DNA from: Treponema sp.
GTDB taxonomy: Bacteria; Spirochaetota; Spirochaetia; Treponematales; Breznakiellaceae
Length of the DNA stretch: 7,182 bases
Assembly: GCA_031272575.1 (NCBI GenBank)
Contig: JAISTO010000067.1
Location: forward strand, 1-7,182
Direction: 5' to 3'
The position numbers and the translations under genes were made by a program. The notes under the pieces were generated by a model. It was given only the letters and a program-made list of their open reading frames with translations, was not told where the DNA came from and searched no databases. This document shows positions 1-6,572 of this stretch, piece by piece (positions within the stretch are counted from its first letter, which is position 1; each line of letters starts with the position of its first letter).

Positions 1-457
1 CGAAGCGGTAGCCGTTCAGGCTGGTCTGCTCGTGGTAGTCGTCCGTGAGTTCCGGCGTCAGCGAGGAGTAGGGCACGTTGATGATGGTGGACGCGGTGTT
101 GAGGAGCATGAGCGCGGCGATAGCCCAGGCTATGTGGTACTGCCCGGGCAGGTAAACGGGCGCCGTGAAAAAGAGCCCCATCGTAATGAGCATGGGCACG
201 GCCCCGAAGAGCAGGTAGACCCGACGGCGCCCCCAGCGGGAGAGGGTGCGGTCCGAAAGGTAGCCCATGGCGGGGTCCGTCACCGCGTCCCAAATCTTGC
301 CGATCATAATCGCGGCGCCCGCCCAGGCCGCCGAGATTCCCACCGTGTCGGTAAGATACTTCGCGGCCCAAAACGACATAAGGGTGAAAAACATATTCCC
401 CCCCAGGTCGAAAATCCCGAAGCCCAGTTTTTGCTTCACGCTTAACTTCTGTGCCAT
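1..457 (-). CDS. GPH-family (MelB-like) sugar:cation symporter, N-terminal part
   Basis: This is the first 152 codons of an inner-membrane transporter that continues beyond the left edge. I translated it by hand from the ATG at 457-455. The protein has a short cytoplasmic N-terminus, then hydrophobic segments at about residues 12-35, 43-55, 80-100 and 108-128, as expected for the first four helices of a 12-helix carrier. The family signature lies between helices 2 and 3: WDAVTDP (residues 56-62) followed by GYLSDRT and WGRRR. Asp57 and Asp61 correspond to the cation-binding Asp55 and Asp59 of MelB. NVPYSSLTPELTDDY (127-141) is also typical of the glycoside-pentoside-hexuronide family. These proteins import a sugar or glycoside with Na+ or H+; the substrate cannot be read from this part. 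A GGAGG lies 4 bases before the ATG. The gene starts 21 bp after the second FKBP gene and is probably cotranscribed with it. Confidence 0.9.
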   Translation of the reverse strand, partial: MAQKLSVKQKLGFGIFDLGGNMFFTLMSFWAAKYLTDTVGISAAWAGAAIMIGKIWDAVTDPAMGYLSDRTLSRWGRRRVYLLFGAVPMLITMGLFFTAPVYLPGQYHIAWAIAALMLLNTASTIINVPYSSLTPELTDDYHEQTSLNGYRF

Positions 458-478
458 AACGCCTCCATCTCTACTCCG

Positions 479-1282
479 CTACTCCACGATTCCTTCCTGA
501 AGTACCCACTCGCCGAAGTCCTCACCCATCATGGGGTTCGAGTCCACCACCTCGGGAACTTCGTCGGGGGGCGCTTCCGCTCCGGCGTCCCCGGCGGGGG
601 CGTCCTTTATGCCCACGAGTTCCACCTCGAAGATGAGGGTGGAGTAGGCGGGGATAAAGCCCTCTATGCCCTCGGGGCCGTAGCCGAGCGCCGAGGGGAT
701 ATAGAGACGGCTCCTGCCGCCGGGTTTCATCATTTTGAGCCCCTCGGCCCAGCCCTCGATGACCTCGTACAGGGCGAACTCCGCGGGGGCGTCCTCCGGG
801 GCGACGCCGTCGAAGACCGTGCCGTCGCGGAAGGTACCGGTGTAGCGGACGATCACCACGCTCTCGTCGGTGGGACTTTCCCCCTCGCCCGGCGTGAGTT
901 CCTCGTAGAGGAGCCCGCTGCCGGCCGCGGCGACCCCCGGCTCGGCGGCCTTTGCCGCGAGGAAGGCCTCTTCCTCCGCGGCCAGGGTCTGCGCCTGGGC
1001 TGCGCGGGCGGCCCGTATCGCGGTGGAGGCCCTGGCGGCCGCTTCCTCCAGCGTGAAGCGCGTAGTCCCCCCCTCCATCGCGGCGGCAAGCCCCTCGGCA
1101 AAGGCCCGGTAGTTGAGCGCCAGGCCCGTGTCCTTAAGGTCTTCCCCGAGGATCATCCCAAGCACATAACTCGTGTCAACATCGCCCTTTGGGGTGACCT
1201 TCTCGCCCACCCCCTCCGCGAAGCAGAGCCCCGCGAGAGCGGCAAAGAGCGCGGCACAGAGCAGTTTTTTCATGCCGCTCAT
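479..1282 (-). CDS. Exported FKBP-type peptidyl-prolyl cis-trans isomerase with acidic C-terminal tail
   Basis: This 267-residue protein catalyses cis-trans isomerisation of prolyl bonds, probably as a folding factor outside the inner membrane. Residues 4-22 (MKKLLCAALFAALAGLCFA) form a signal peptide. Cleavage after CFA looks more likely than lipidation at Cys20, which lacks a good lipobox. Residues 35-110 resemble the helical N-terminal domain of Mip/FkpA proteins and end in an Ala/Glu-rich helix. The FKBP domain spans about 122-226, with the ligand-pocket residues in place: Tyr147, Phe157-Asp158, Phe169, Val174-Ile175, Trp178, Tyr201 and Phe218. The last 40 residues form an acidic, Pro-rich extension that is not part of the fold. 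The start overlaps the preceding stop as ATGA, with GAGG 10 bases upstream; a second ATG three codons in (1273) would give the same mature protein. It is a paralogue of the gene before it and likely translationally coupled to it. Confidence 0.88.
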   Translation of the reverse strand: MSGMKKLLCAALFAALAGLCFAEGVGEKVTPKGDVDTSYVLGMILGEDLKDTGLALNYRAFAEGLAAAMEGGTTRFTLEEAAARASTAIRAARAAQAQTLAAEEEAFLAAKAAEPGVAAAGSGLLYEELTPGEGESPTDESVVIVRYTGTFRDGTVFDGVAPEDAPAEFALYEVIEGWAEGLKMMKPGGRSRLYIPSALGYGPEGIEGFIPAYSTLIFEVELVGIKDAPAGDAGAEAPPDEVPEVVDSNPMMGEDFGEWVLQEGIVE

Positions 1283-2115
1283 TCGTCGAGCACCTCAAGA
1301 AGATCCACTTTGAAGATTAAGGTTGAATTGGGGGGTATGTTACCGGTGCCGTTCTCCCCATACGCGAGGTCCGGGGGAATGAAGAAGCGGTACGACGCGC
1401 CCTTTTCCATAAGTTGAAGGCCCTCGGTCCAGCCTTTGATGACCCCGCCCAGCGGGAACTCGGCAGGCTGCCCCCGGGTGTAAGAACTGTCGAAAACCGT
1501 GCCGTCAAGCAGTTTGCCCTCGTAGTCGACCCGCACCCTGCTGGAGGCGGTAGGCCTGGGGCCGCTCCCCTGCACGAGCACCTCGTACTGGAGCCCGGAG
1601 GGGGTCGTGAACACCCCTGCCTTCTTGCCGTTATCGTCGAGGTAGGCCTTCCCTTTCGCGAGATTTCCCTCGGCCTCGGCTTTACGCTTTTCGGCCTCGG
1701 CCGCGTTTTTTTCCTCCTGCACTTTCTGGAGAACTTCCCCACGCTCGTAGTTCAGTTGACTCAGTATCTCCATAGCCTGCTCGCGGTCGATGCGGGGGGT
1801 TGAGTTTTCTTTTTGCGCGGCGCGCATACCGCGCAAGAACTCCCGTTCGTTCAGCGTGGCATGGAAGCCGTTGAGCAGGTTCATCCCCGCCCAGACGCCG
1901 AAAGCATAACTTTCGTCCTTGCTGAACTTGTAGTCCCTTTCGTAGGTGCTCGGCTTCGGCTCCGCCTTCTCCGCCGCCGCCGCCTCCGGGGCTGCCTCGC
2001 CTTCCGCGGCAGCCTCGACCGCCGCTTCCTCCGCCTTTTTCGAGCACACACTGAGCGGCACCGCGCTCAAAACCGCAACGGCCAGCGCGCCCCAAAAGCG
2101 TTTCGTGTTTTTCAT
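1279..2115 (-). CDS. Lipoprotein FKBP-type peptidyl-prolyl cis-trans isomerase (FkpA/Mip-like)
   Basis: This 278-residue protein is a folding isomerase probably anchored in the envelope. The N-terminus (MKNTKRFWGALAVAVLSAVP) is a signal peptide ending in LSVC, a relaxed lipobox with Cys24 as the acylation site. Val at -1 is atypical in enterobacteria, but spirochaetal lipoboxes are looser. Residues 27-55 form an Ala/Glu/Pro-rich flexible spacer. Residues 58-120 match the FKBP N-terminal dimerisation domain. Residues 122-158 form a charged helix rich in Glu, Lys and Ala, like the long connecting helix of Mip. The isomerase domain covers about 170-276, with Tyr198, Phe208-Asp209, Val225-Ile226, Trp229, Tyr252 and Phe268 all present, so it should be active. 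The start is fixed by GGGAGG five bases before the ATG. A longer frame opening at 2178 is rejected because it would begin at the promoter -10 and bury the signal peptide. Confidence 0.92.
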   Translation of the reverse strand: MKNTKRFWGALAVAVLSAVPLSVCSKKAEEAAVEAAAEGEAAPEAAAAEKAEPKPSTYERDYKFSKDESYAFGVWAGMNLLNGFHATLNEREFLRGMRAAQKENSTPRIDREQAMEILSQLNYERGEVLQKVQEEKNAAEAEKRKAEAEGNLAKGKAYLDDNGKKAGVFTTPSGLQYEVLVQGSGPRPTASSRVRVDYEGKLLDGTVFDSSYTRGQPAEFPLGGVIKGWTEGLQLMEKGASYRFFIPPDLAYGENGTGNIPPNSTLIFKVDLLEVLDE

Positions 2116-2120
2116 CGTTT

Positions 2121-2126
2121 CCTCCC
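2121..2126 (-). promoter_or_regulatory. Shine-Dalgarno deciding the start of the lipoprotein FKBP gene
   Basis: GGGAGG on the minus strand lies five bases before the ATG at 2115. This is the strongest ribosome-binding site in the window. It selects this start over the in-frame ATG at 2178, which has no such site and would precede the expected transcription start. Confidence 0.85.
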
Positions 2127-2168
2127 GGCAGGCGCATCCGGCCCGCCTTTTGTTTTCAGAATGATGAT

Positions 2169-2197
2169 AGTATAGCACGTCCGCGGGGGAGAGTCAA
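2169..2197 (-). promoter_or_regulatory. Sigma-70 type promoter of the FKBP/transporter operon
   Basis: On the minus strand, TTGACT (2197-2192) and TATACT (2174-2169) are separated by exactly 17 bases. The bases TGC before the -10 make it an extended -10 promoter. Transcription should begin near 2162, giving an untranslated leader of about 47 bases. The promoter lies wholly in the gap after the purH stop, so the FKBP operon need not depend on read-through from purH. No clear intrinsic terminator lies between the purH stop and this promoter. The -35 context (CCCTTGACT) and the TGC before the -10 recur in the rpmB promoter. Confidence 0.85.
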
Positions 2198-2208
2198 GGG
2201 GGCCGCGG

Positions 2209-3810
2209 CTAATGCTTGAAATGCCGCGTGCCGGTAAAGACCATCGCGAGGCCGAGGCGGTCGCAGGCGTCGATCGATTCCTGGTCGCGGATAGAGCCGC
2301 CCGGCTGGACTAGCGCCCGGATGCCGGCTTTGGCCGCGGCCTCGACCACATCGGCAAAGGGGAAAAACGCGTCAGAGGCGAGCACGGTGGGGCCCGCGGC
2401 CGCTGCGCGGCAGATGGCCGCTGCGCGGCCTACAGCCTGCTCCGCGGCCCAGATGCGGTTCGTCTGCCCCCCCCCTATGCCGAGCGCGGCCTGGTCCTTC
2501 ACCACGACGATGGCGTTGGACTTTACCCAGGTGACGGCGCGCAGCCCGAAGAGCATATCCGCGAGGTCGCCCGCAAGCGGCGCGGCTTTTGTGACCACAT
2601 CCCACTTTTCGAGGAGGGTGCGATCCGCATCCTGCGCGAGGAGCCCGCCGTCCACCGCGGCGTAGTCCCGTTCCCCCAGGGGCGGGCGCGCGGCCTGGAT
2701 GACCCGCAGGTTCTTCTTTTGCCGGAGCACATCGAGCGCCGCCGGGTCGAAGCCGGGGGCTATCACTATTTCCAAAAACAGTTCGGCCAGTTTTAGCGCG
2801 GTGTCTTTGTCAACATGGACATTGCAGGCCACCACGCCCCCGAAGATGGACACCGGATCGCAGGCGTAGGCCTTCCCGTAGGCCTCGAGGAGGGTGTCGC
2901 CGAGCGCGAGGCCGCAGGGGGTGTTGTGCTTGACCGCCGCGCAGCAGGCCGTCTTGCGGGGGAGCTCCTTCCCGCCCGGGACCAGGGCCGCGGCCTCGGC
3001 CTCGCCCGCGGGCGCAAGGCCGGCCGCCGGCAGGCCGAACGCGCAGACCGTCTTCCACGCGAGGTCGAGGTCGCGGATGTTGTTGTAGCCCAACTCCTTG
3101 CCGTTCAGTTGAGTCATCCCCGCGAGGGCGCCCGGGCGGTCCGTGTTGAGGTAGAGCGCCGCCCCCTGGTGCGCGTTCTCGCCGTAGCGCAGGCTCTGCG
3201 CCTTTTTCAAACTGAGCGGGAGGTACGCGGGGTATGCGTCATCCAGAAGGTAGCGCGCGATGGCCGCGTCGTACGCGGCGGTGAGGTCGAAGACCTTCCC
3301 CGCAAGGCGCTTACGGAACTCGAGGGGTATGTCATCATTTTTTATATGAGTGATGGCCGCAGCGTAATCGGCAGGGTCGGAGAGCACGAGCACATCGCGG
3401 AAGTTTTTCGCGGCGGAGCGGAGCATGGTCGGCCCCCCTATGTCGATAAACTCGACCGTCTCCTCGAGCCCGAGCCCGGCCTGCACCTTTTCGAAGAAGG
3501 GGTACAGGTTGACGCATACCAGGTCGATAGTCCCCAGGTGGAGGCGCGCCAGGGTCTCCATGTGGGAAGGCGCGTTCCGCCGCGCCAGCAGCCCCGCGTG
3601 GATAGCGGGGTGCAGGGTCTTGACCCGCCCGTCGAGGCATTCGGGAAAGCCCGTTACCTCCGCAACGTCCGTTACCGCGAGGCCCTGCCCCTTCAGGTAG
3701 GCCGCGGTGCCGCCGGTCGAGAGGAGTTCCCAGCCCTCGCCCGCCAGGAAGGCCGCCAGTTCCGCGGCCCCCCCCTTGTCATATACGCTTATAAGCGCCC
3801 GTTTTTTCAT
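2209..3810 (-). CDS. purH: Bifunctional AICAR formyltransferase / IMP cyclohydrolase
   Basis: PurH (533 residues, normal length is about 520-530) carries out the last two steps of de novo purine synthesis in the cytoplasm: formylation of AICAR with 10-formyl-THF, then cyclisation to IMP. The N-terminal MGS-like cyclohydrolase domain spans about 1-150, with SVYDKGG (8-14), STGGTAAYL (31-39), GRVKTLHP (61-68) and FIDIGGPTMLRSAAKN (121-136). The transformylase domain follows, with LRYGENAHQ (207-215), the catalytic Lys294-His295 in AAVKHNTPCG, SIFGGVVACN (321-330), WVKSNAIV (428-435), GIGGGQTNR (444-452), SDAFFPFAD (479-487) and the C-terminal GTRHFKH. An Ala/Gly-rich insert (about 260-283) precedes the catalytic Lys-His and looks lineage-specific. 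A G9 run encodes the glycines of GIGGGQTNR. The start matches the family N-terminus, but no Shine-Dalgarno lies before it. No other pur genes or purine riboswitch are visible nearby. Confidence 0.97.
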   Translation of the reverse strand: MKKRALISVYDKGGAAELAAFLAGEGWELLSTGGTAAYLKGQGLAVTDVAEVTGFPECLDGRVKTLHPAIHAGLLARRNAPSHMETLARLHLGTIDLVCVNLYPFFEKVQAGLGLEETVEFIDIGGPTMLRSAAKNFRDVLVLSDPADYAAAITHIKNDDIPLEFRKRLAGKVFDLTAAYDAAIARYLLDDAYPAYLPLSLKKAQSLRYGENAHQGAALYLNTDRPGALAGMTQLNGKELGYNNIRDLDLAWKTVCAFGLPAAGLAPAGEAEAAALVPGGKELPRKTACCAAVKHNTPCGLALGDTLLEAYGKAYACDPVSIFGGVVACNVHVDKDTALKLAELFLEIVIAPGFDPAALDVLRQKKNLRVIQAARPPLGERDYAAVDGGLLAQDADRTLLEKWDVVTKAAPLAGDLADMLFGLRAVTWVKSNAIVVVKDQAALGIGGGQTNRIWAAEQAVGRAAAICRAAAAGPTVLASDAFFPFADVVEAAAKAGIRALVQPGGSIRDQESIDACDRLGLAMVFTGTRHFKH

Positions 3811-3816
3811 GCTGAC

Positions 3817-3822
3817 AGTATA
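3817..3822 (-). promoter_or_regulatory. Candidate -10 box of purH, placed for a leaderless mRNA
   Basis: TATACT on the minus strand is followed by six bases (GTCAGC) and then the purH ATG. This puts the expected +1 on the A of the start codon. The -35 region is poor: TTCCCC at 18 bases spacing matches three of six positions. The octamer GCTATACT is identical to the -10 of the FKBP promoter. The absence of any purine-rich ribosome-binding site before purH fits a leaderless transcript. This is an inference from spacing alone. Confidence 0.5.
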
Positions 3823-3871
3823 GCGCGGAGGGCAGGGGTAGGGGAAGCCCCCCGCGCGCGGCTATAGACCG

Positions 3872-4816
3872 TCATGAAGTTTGCGCTCTTCGCGAGTTCC
3901 ATAGACGCGCGGAGACGGTCCTCAGCCTTTTGTCATCCTTCCGCCATTCCCCCCGCTTTAACCGCCACAAACTCCCGTCCTCCCTGACCCGCCACTTCTT
4001 CCGCAGCGTCTGTATGATCGAGTCGACGGTCGTCTTCGACAGCCCCAGCACCTGCGCTACCTCCCGGTTTGCCGGACTATGCATCCTCTGCGCAAGCCGC
4101 TTCTGCATCATTTCAAGATGATTGGAGGCGCGTTTGCAGCGCGCTTTCCATTTCTCTCTCATAACTGAATCGGGCAGCGCATCCTCCAGATGCTTCTGGA
4201 ACGCCAGGCAGCGATGGTATTGCAGCCGTATCGCTTCCCGCAGTATCCGCGTATACTCATCGTTACGCCGGCGCAGGTCCTTCATCTCCGCTATCAAGCC
4301 GTCGAGCCGCTCCCGCTTTATCCGCAGTGCCCCGGCTATCCGGTCCAGAAAACGGTCGGACACCAATTGATACGACTTGAGCAGCAGTACCAGCACATGC
4401 TTGTACTCTATATCCGCCGGCAGAGTTTCATCCTCACTCCCTTCCCCTGCCTCGCCGTACTCTGCCTCCGCGCTGTACACCGCCATGTCTTCGGCCCGCG
4501 CCTCCCAGCACGCCCGCTCCGTGATCCGGTGGAAATGTTCCCTCTGCCCGAATTCCCATGCAAGATTGCGAATCACGGGAAACAAACACTGACCGAAGCC
4601 CAGCCCCAGTTCCCTATAGCGGTCGATCCACCTGCTCAAGCGCGGATACGCCCAACTCACGAACTCCGTCCAACGCCCTTTCACAAACTTCGTCACTTGA
4701 AAATAGTGCGCGTGGTCGAGCAGAAACCGGAAAATACGCGCTTCCAGTTCTTCTCTGCGCATCCTTTCCGCCTTGAACTCAGTATACCATCGCGACACTG
4801 CCGCAATAGTTTCCAT
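3872..4816 (-). CDS. Unrecognised protein with sigma-region-2-like half and C-terminal helix-turn-helix
   Basis: I do not recognise this 314-residue protein by name. Residues 20-90 are helical. The stretch around residues 47-91, with FVSWAYPRL, WIDRYRELG, FGQCL and VIRNLAWEFGQRE, resembles the spacing of sigma-70 region 2 (core-binding helices, then the 'F..yL...irN' segment). Residues 105-135 form an acidic linker. Residues 136-215 are helical and charged. Residues 249-275 (ANREVAQVLGLSKTTVDSIIQTL) form a convincing helix-turn-helix of the LuxR/sigma-4 type, followed by a very basic tail. The likely role is DNA binding, possibly as a divergent sigma factor; nothing here proves core polymerase binding. 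The gene is divergent from comM, and its stop lies 61 bases before purH. Base composition looks less GC-rich than purH or comM. The start is uncertain: the ATG at 4816 has a weak site, while an ATG at 4762 (residue 19) has AAGGCGG upstream. Confidence 0.75.
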   Translation of the reverse strand: METIAAVSRWYTEFKAERMRREELEARIFRFLLDHAHYFQVTKFVKGRWTEFVSWAYPRLSRWIDRYRELGLGFGQCLFPVIRNLAWEFGQREHFHRITERACWEARAEDMAVYSAEAEYGEAGEGSEDETLPADIEYKHVLVLLLKSYQLVSDRFLDRIAGALRIKRERLDGLIAEMKDLRRRNDEYTRILREAIRLQYHRCLAFQKHLEDALPDSVMREKWKARCKRASNHLEMMQKRLAQRMHSPANREVAQVLGLSKTTVDSIIQTLRKKWRVREDGSLWRLKRGEWRKDDKRLRTVSARLWNSRRAQTS

Positions 4817-4842
4817 GCCCTATTCATGGCGCCGGGATACAC

Positions 4843-4906
4843 TTTAATTGCACATTCGTAAAATTTTTTAAAAAAAATGCATTTTTTTCTCAAAACTGCA
4901 ATTAAA
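4843..4906. repeat. AT-rich divergent spacer with nested inverted repeats
   Basis: The 116-bp gap between the sigma-like gene and comM (4817-4932) is sharply AT-rich in an otherwise GC-rich window. A 10-bp perfect inverted repeat, TTTAATTGCA (4843-4852) and TGCAATTAAA (4897-4906), brackets a perfect 18-bp palindrome, AAAAAAATGCATTTTTTT (4871-4888). The adjoining A/T tracts (4857-4890) should make the DNA intrinsically bent or easily melted. The position between divergent genes suggests an operator or shared regulatory region. No consensus -35/-10 pair is visible for either gene. No GC stem precedes the T run, so I do not call a terminator. Confidence 0.7.
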
Positions 4907-4918
4907 ACGTAGAACTGT

Positions 4919-4931
4919 CCCTTAATAAGGG
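4919..4931. promoter_or_regulatory. 13-bp palindrome abutting the comM start
   Basis: CCCTTAATAAGGG is a perfect palindrome centred on one base and ends one base before the comM ATG. The AAGGG arm is the only Shine-Dalgarno-like sequence there, but with a spacing of one base it is too close to work normally. The site may be a protein-binding operator or a -10-like element (CTTAAT, 4921-4926) for a leaderless transcript. Confidence 0.4.
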
Positions 4932-4932
4932 T

Positions 4933-6537
4933 ATGCATATACTTTCGTATGCGCCCTTTGGGGCGGAGGGGATTATTGTACGGGTCGAGGTGGATATACG
5001 GCGGGGGCTGCCGGGGATCGACATGACCGGCCTGGCGGAAGGGGCGGTGCGGGAGGCGCGGGAACGGGTCCGCGTGGGGTTCCGCAATTCGGGCTACCTG
5101 TTTCCGGCGGAGCGGGTGCTGATCAACCTGGCGCCCGCCGGGGTGAAGAAGGGCGGCGCGGCCTTCGACCTGCCGATCGCGCTGGCGGTGATGCTGGCGT
5201 CGGGGTTCGTGCCCGTTCAGGATGACGTGATGGCGCTCGGCGAGATGGAGCTATCCGGCGCGCTGAGGCCGGTGCGGGGGGTGCTGGCGGCCGCGGCCGC
5301 GGGTCTCAAGGCCGGCGTGAAGGACTTTATCGTGCCGGTGGGGAACGGCCGCGAGGCCGCGATCCTCGCGCCCGGGCACACGGCGGCGGTGGCGACCCTC
5401 GAGGAGGCCGCCTGTGCCCTGCGCGCCCGCGCCGAGACCGGCAGTTTCCCCGAGCAATTTCTCGTGGACGGCGCGGAGGGCCCCGAAGCGGGGCCGCCTT
5501 CCGTGCCCGGGGACTTTTCCGAAGTGCGGGGCCAGGCCCGCTGCAAGCGGGCGCTGGAGATTTTTGCCGCGGGGGGACACAACATGCTCGTGTTCGGCCC
5601 CCCCGGCGCGGGCAAGACCATGCTGGCCCGCCGCCTCCCCTCGATTATGCCGCCCCTCACGCCGGACGAGGCCGTCGAGGTGACCCGTCTGCACAGCCTG
5701 GCCGGGCAACTGGCTCCCCCCGAGGCCGCTGACGGCAGGAGCCGCGCCTGGGGCGGGGGGCTTATCCCGTGGCCGCCCTTCCGCACCCCGCACCACTCCG
5801 CAAGCGCGGAGGGCATTCTGGGCGGGGGGCACACGGTGCGTCCCGGCGAGATCAGTCTGGCGCATTTCGGGGTGCTTTTTCTGGACGAGGCCCCGGAGTT
5901 TCAGTTCCATGTGCTCCAGGCCCTCCGCGAGCCCCTCGAAGATAAGGTGATTACGATAGTGCGGGCCGAGGGGCCGCTGAAACTGCCTGCGGACTTTCAA
6001 CTGCTCATGGCCGCCAACGGCTGCCCTTGCGGACGGCTCGGGGCGCGGACCAGACCGGGCGCGCCCGCCCAGGACTGCCTCTGCAGCCCGGAGGAGATTC
6101 GGCGCTACTGGCGCAAGTTCGGGGGCGCGCTCCTCGCCCGCGTCGACAGCCGCGCGCCCGCGGGGGCGCCCGCGCTGCGCGCGCACAGCGCCGCCGCCGC
6201 CGAAGAGCCGAGCGCCGCGGTGGCGGCTCGGGTCGCGCGGGCCGTCGCAACGCAGCGCGAGCGCTTCCGCGCCTCCTGCCTCCCGCTCCGGCGCAACGCC
6301 GCCCTGACGCCGAGCCTGGTCGCCGTCTACTGCGTTCTCAGCGACCGGGCGCGCCTCGCGTTCAACAAGGCGCTCAGCGGGCTCGGTCTTTCCGGCAGGG
6401 CATACCACGGCTGCCTCCGCCTCGCCCGCACGATAGCGGACCTTGAGGGCAGAGACAGCATCGACAGCGCGCAGATCGAGGAAGCGGTCGAGCACCGCCG
6501 CCTCGGCGACGACCCCTACGACCTGCTCACGCTGTAG
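4933..6537 (+). CDS. comM: ComM/YifB family AAA+ ATPase (Mg-chelatase-like), natural transformation helicase
   Basis: This 534-residue protein belongs to the YifB/ComM family. In naturally competent bacteria ComM is a hexameric helicase that drives branch migration of incoming DNA during recombination; it is also widespread in species not known to be competent. The N-terminal Lon-like/ChlI domain covers about 1-165, with VEVDIRRGLPGIDMTGL (18-34), EARERVR (41-47) and INLAPAGVKK (64-73). The AAA+ core follows: Walker A GPPGAGKT (222-229), FRTPHHSAS (283-291), Walker B LFLDEAPE (315-322) and the family cysteine pairs CPC (364-366) and CLC (382-384). The Mg_chelatase_C domain covers about 425-525 with LSGRAYHGCLRLARTIADLEG near 485-505. 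The usual LLDRID reads LLARVD (400-405), so the first Asp is Ala, and what follows is Ala/Pro-rich and divergent. The start agrees with the family N-terminus despite a poor ribosome-binding site. Confidence 0.95.
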   Translation: MHILSYAPFGAEGIIVRVEVDIRRGLPGIDMTGLAEGAVREARERVRVGFRNSGYLFPAERVLINLAPAGVKKGGAAFDLPIALAVMLASGFVPVQDDVMALGEMELSGALRPVRGVLAAAAAGLKAGVKDFIVPVGNGREAAILAPGHTAAVATLEEAACALRARAETGSFPEQFLVDGAEGPEAGPPSVPGDFSEVRGQARCKRALEIFAAGGHNMLVFGPPGAGKTMLARRLPSIMPPLTPDEAVEVTRLHSLAGQLAPPEAADGRSRAWGGGLIPWPPFRTPHHSASAEGILGGGHTVRPGEISLAHFGVLFLDEAPEFQFHVLQALREPLEDKVITIVRAEGPLKLPADFQLLMAANGCPCGRLGARTRPGAPAQDCLCSPEEIRRYWRKFGGALLARVDSRAPAGAPALRAHSAAAAEEPSAAVAARVARAVATQRERFRASCLPLRRNAALTPSLVAVYCVLSDRARLAFNKALSGLGLSGRAYHGCLRLARTIADLEGRDSIDSAQIEEAVEHRRLGDDPYDLLTL

Positions 6538-6572
6538 GGCGAGGGAACCCACAGACGGCACAGGAAGCCCTT

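Noticed and set aside
2116..2178. Upstream extension of the lipoprotein FKBP frame to the ATG at 2178
   Set aside because: It would start upstream of the predicted transcription start, lacks a ribosome-binding site, and would displace a clear signal peptide and lipobox.
3827..3850. G-run cluster upstream of purH as another copy of the G-quadruplex repeat
   Set aside because: Only three runs of three or more G are present and the flanking GTGA and ARA parts of the element are missing; it may be a weak GGGG-AAG-CCCC hairpin, no more.
2815..3867. Long open frame (about 350 codons) on the plus strand opposite purH
   Set aside because: It is antisense to a fully conserved purH, and its translation is Arg/Gly/Val-rich and low in protein character, as expected for the complement of a high-GC gene.
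4781..4786. TATACT with preceding TGG inside the start of the sigma-like gene
   Set aside because: The only -35-like sequence is about 14 bases away. It would matter only if the true start is residue 19, which cannot be decided here, so it is not listed as a promoter.
4855..4890. A/T runs in the comM spacer as intrinsic terminators
   Set aside because: Neither flanking gene ends there (the genes diverge), and there is no GC stem before the T run.
5251..6561. Long open frame (about 436 codons) on the minus strand opposite comM
   Set aside because: It is a shadow of comM: composition is Arg/Gly/Ala/Pro-biased and there are no recognisable domains or ribosome-binding site.
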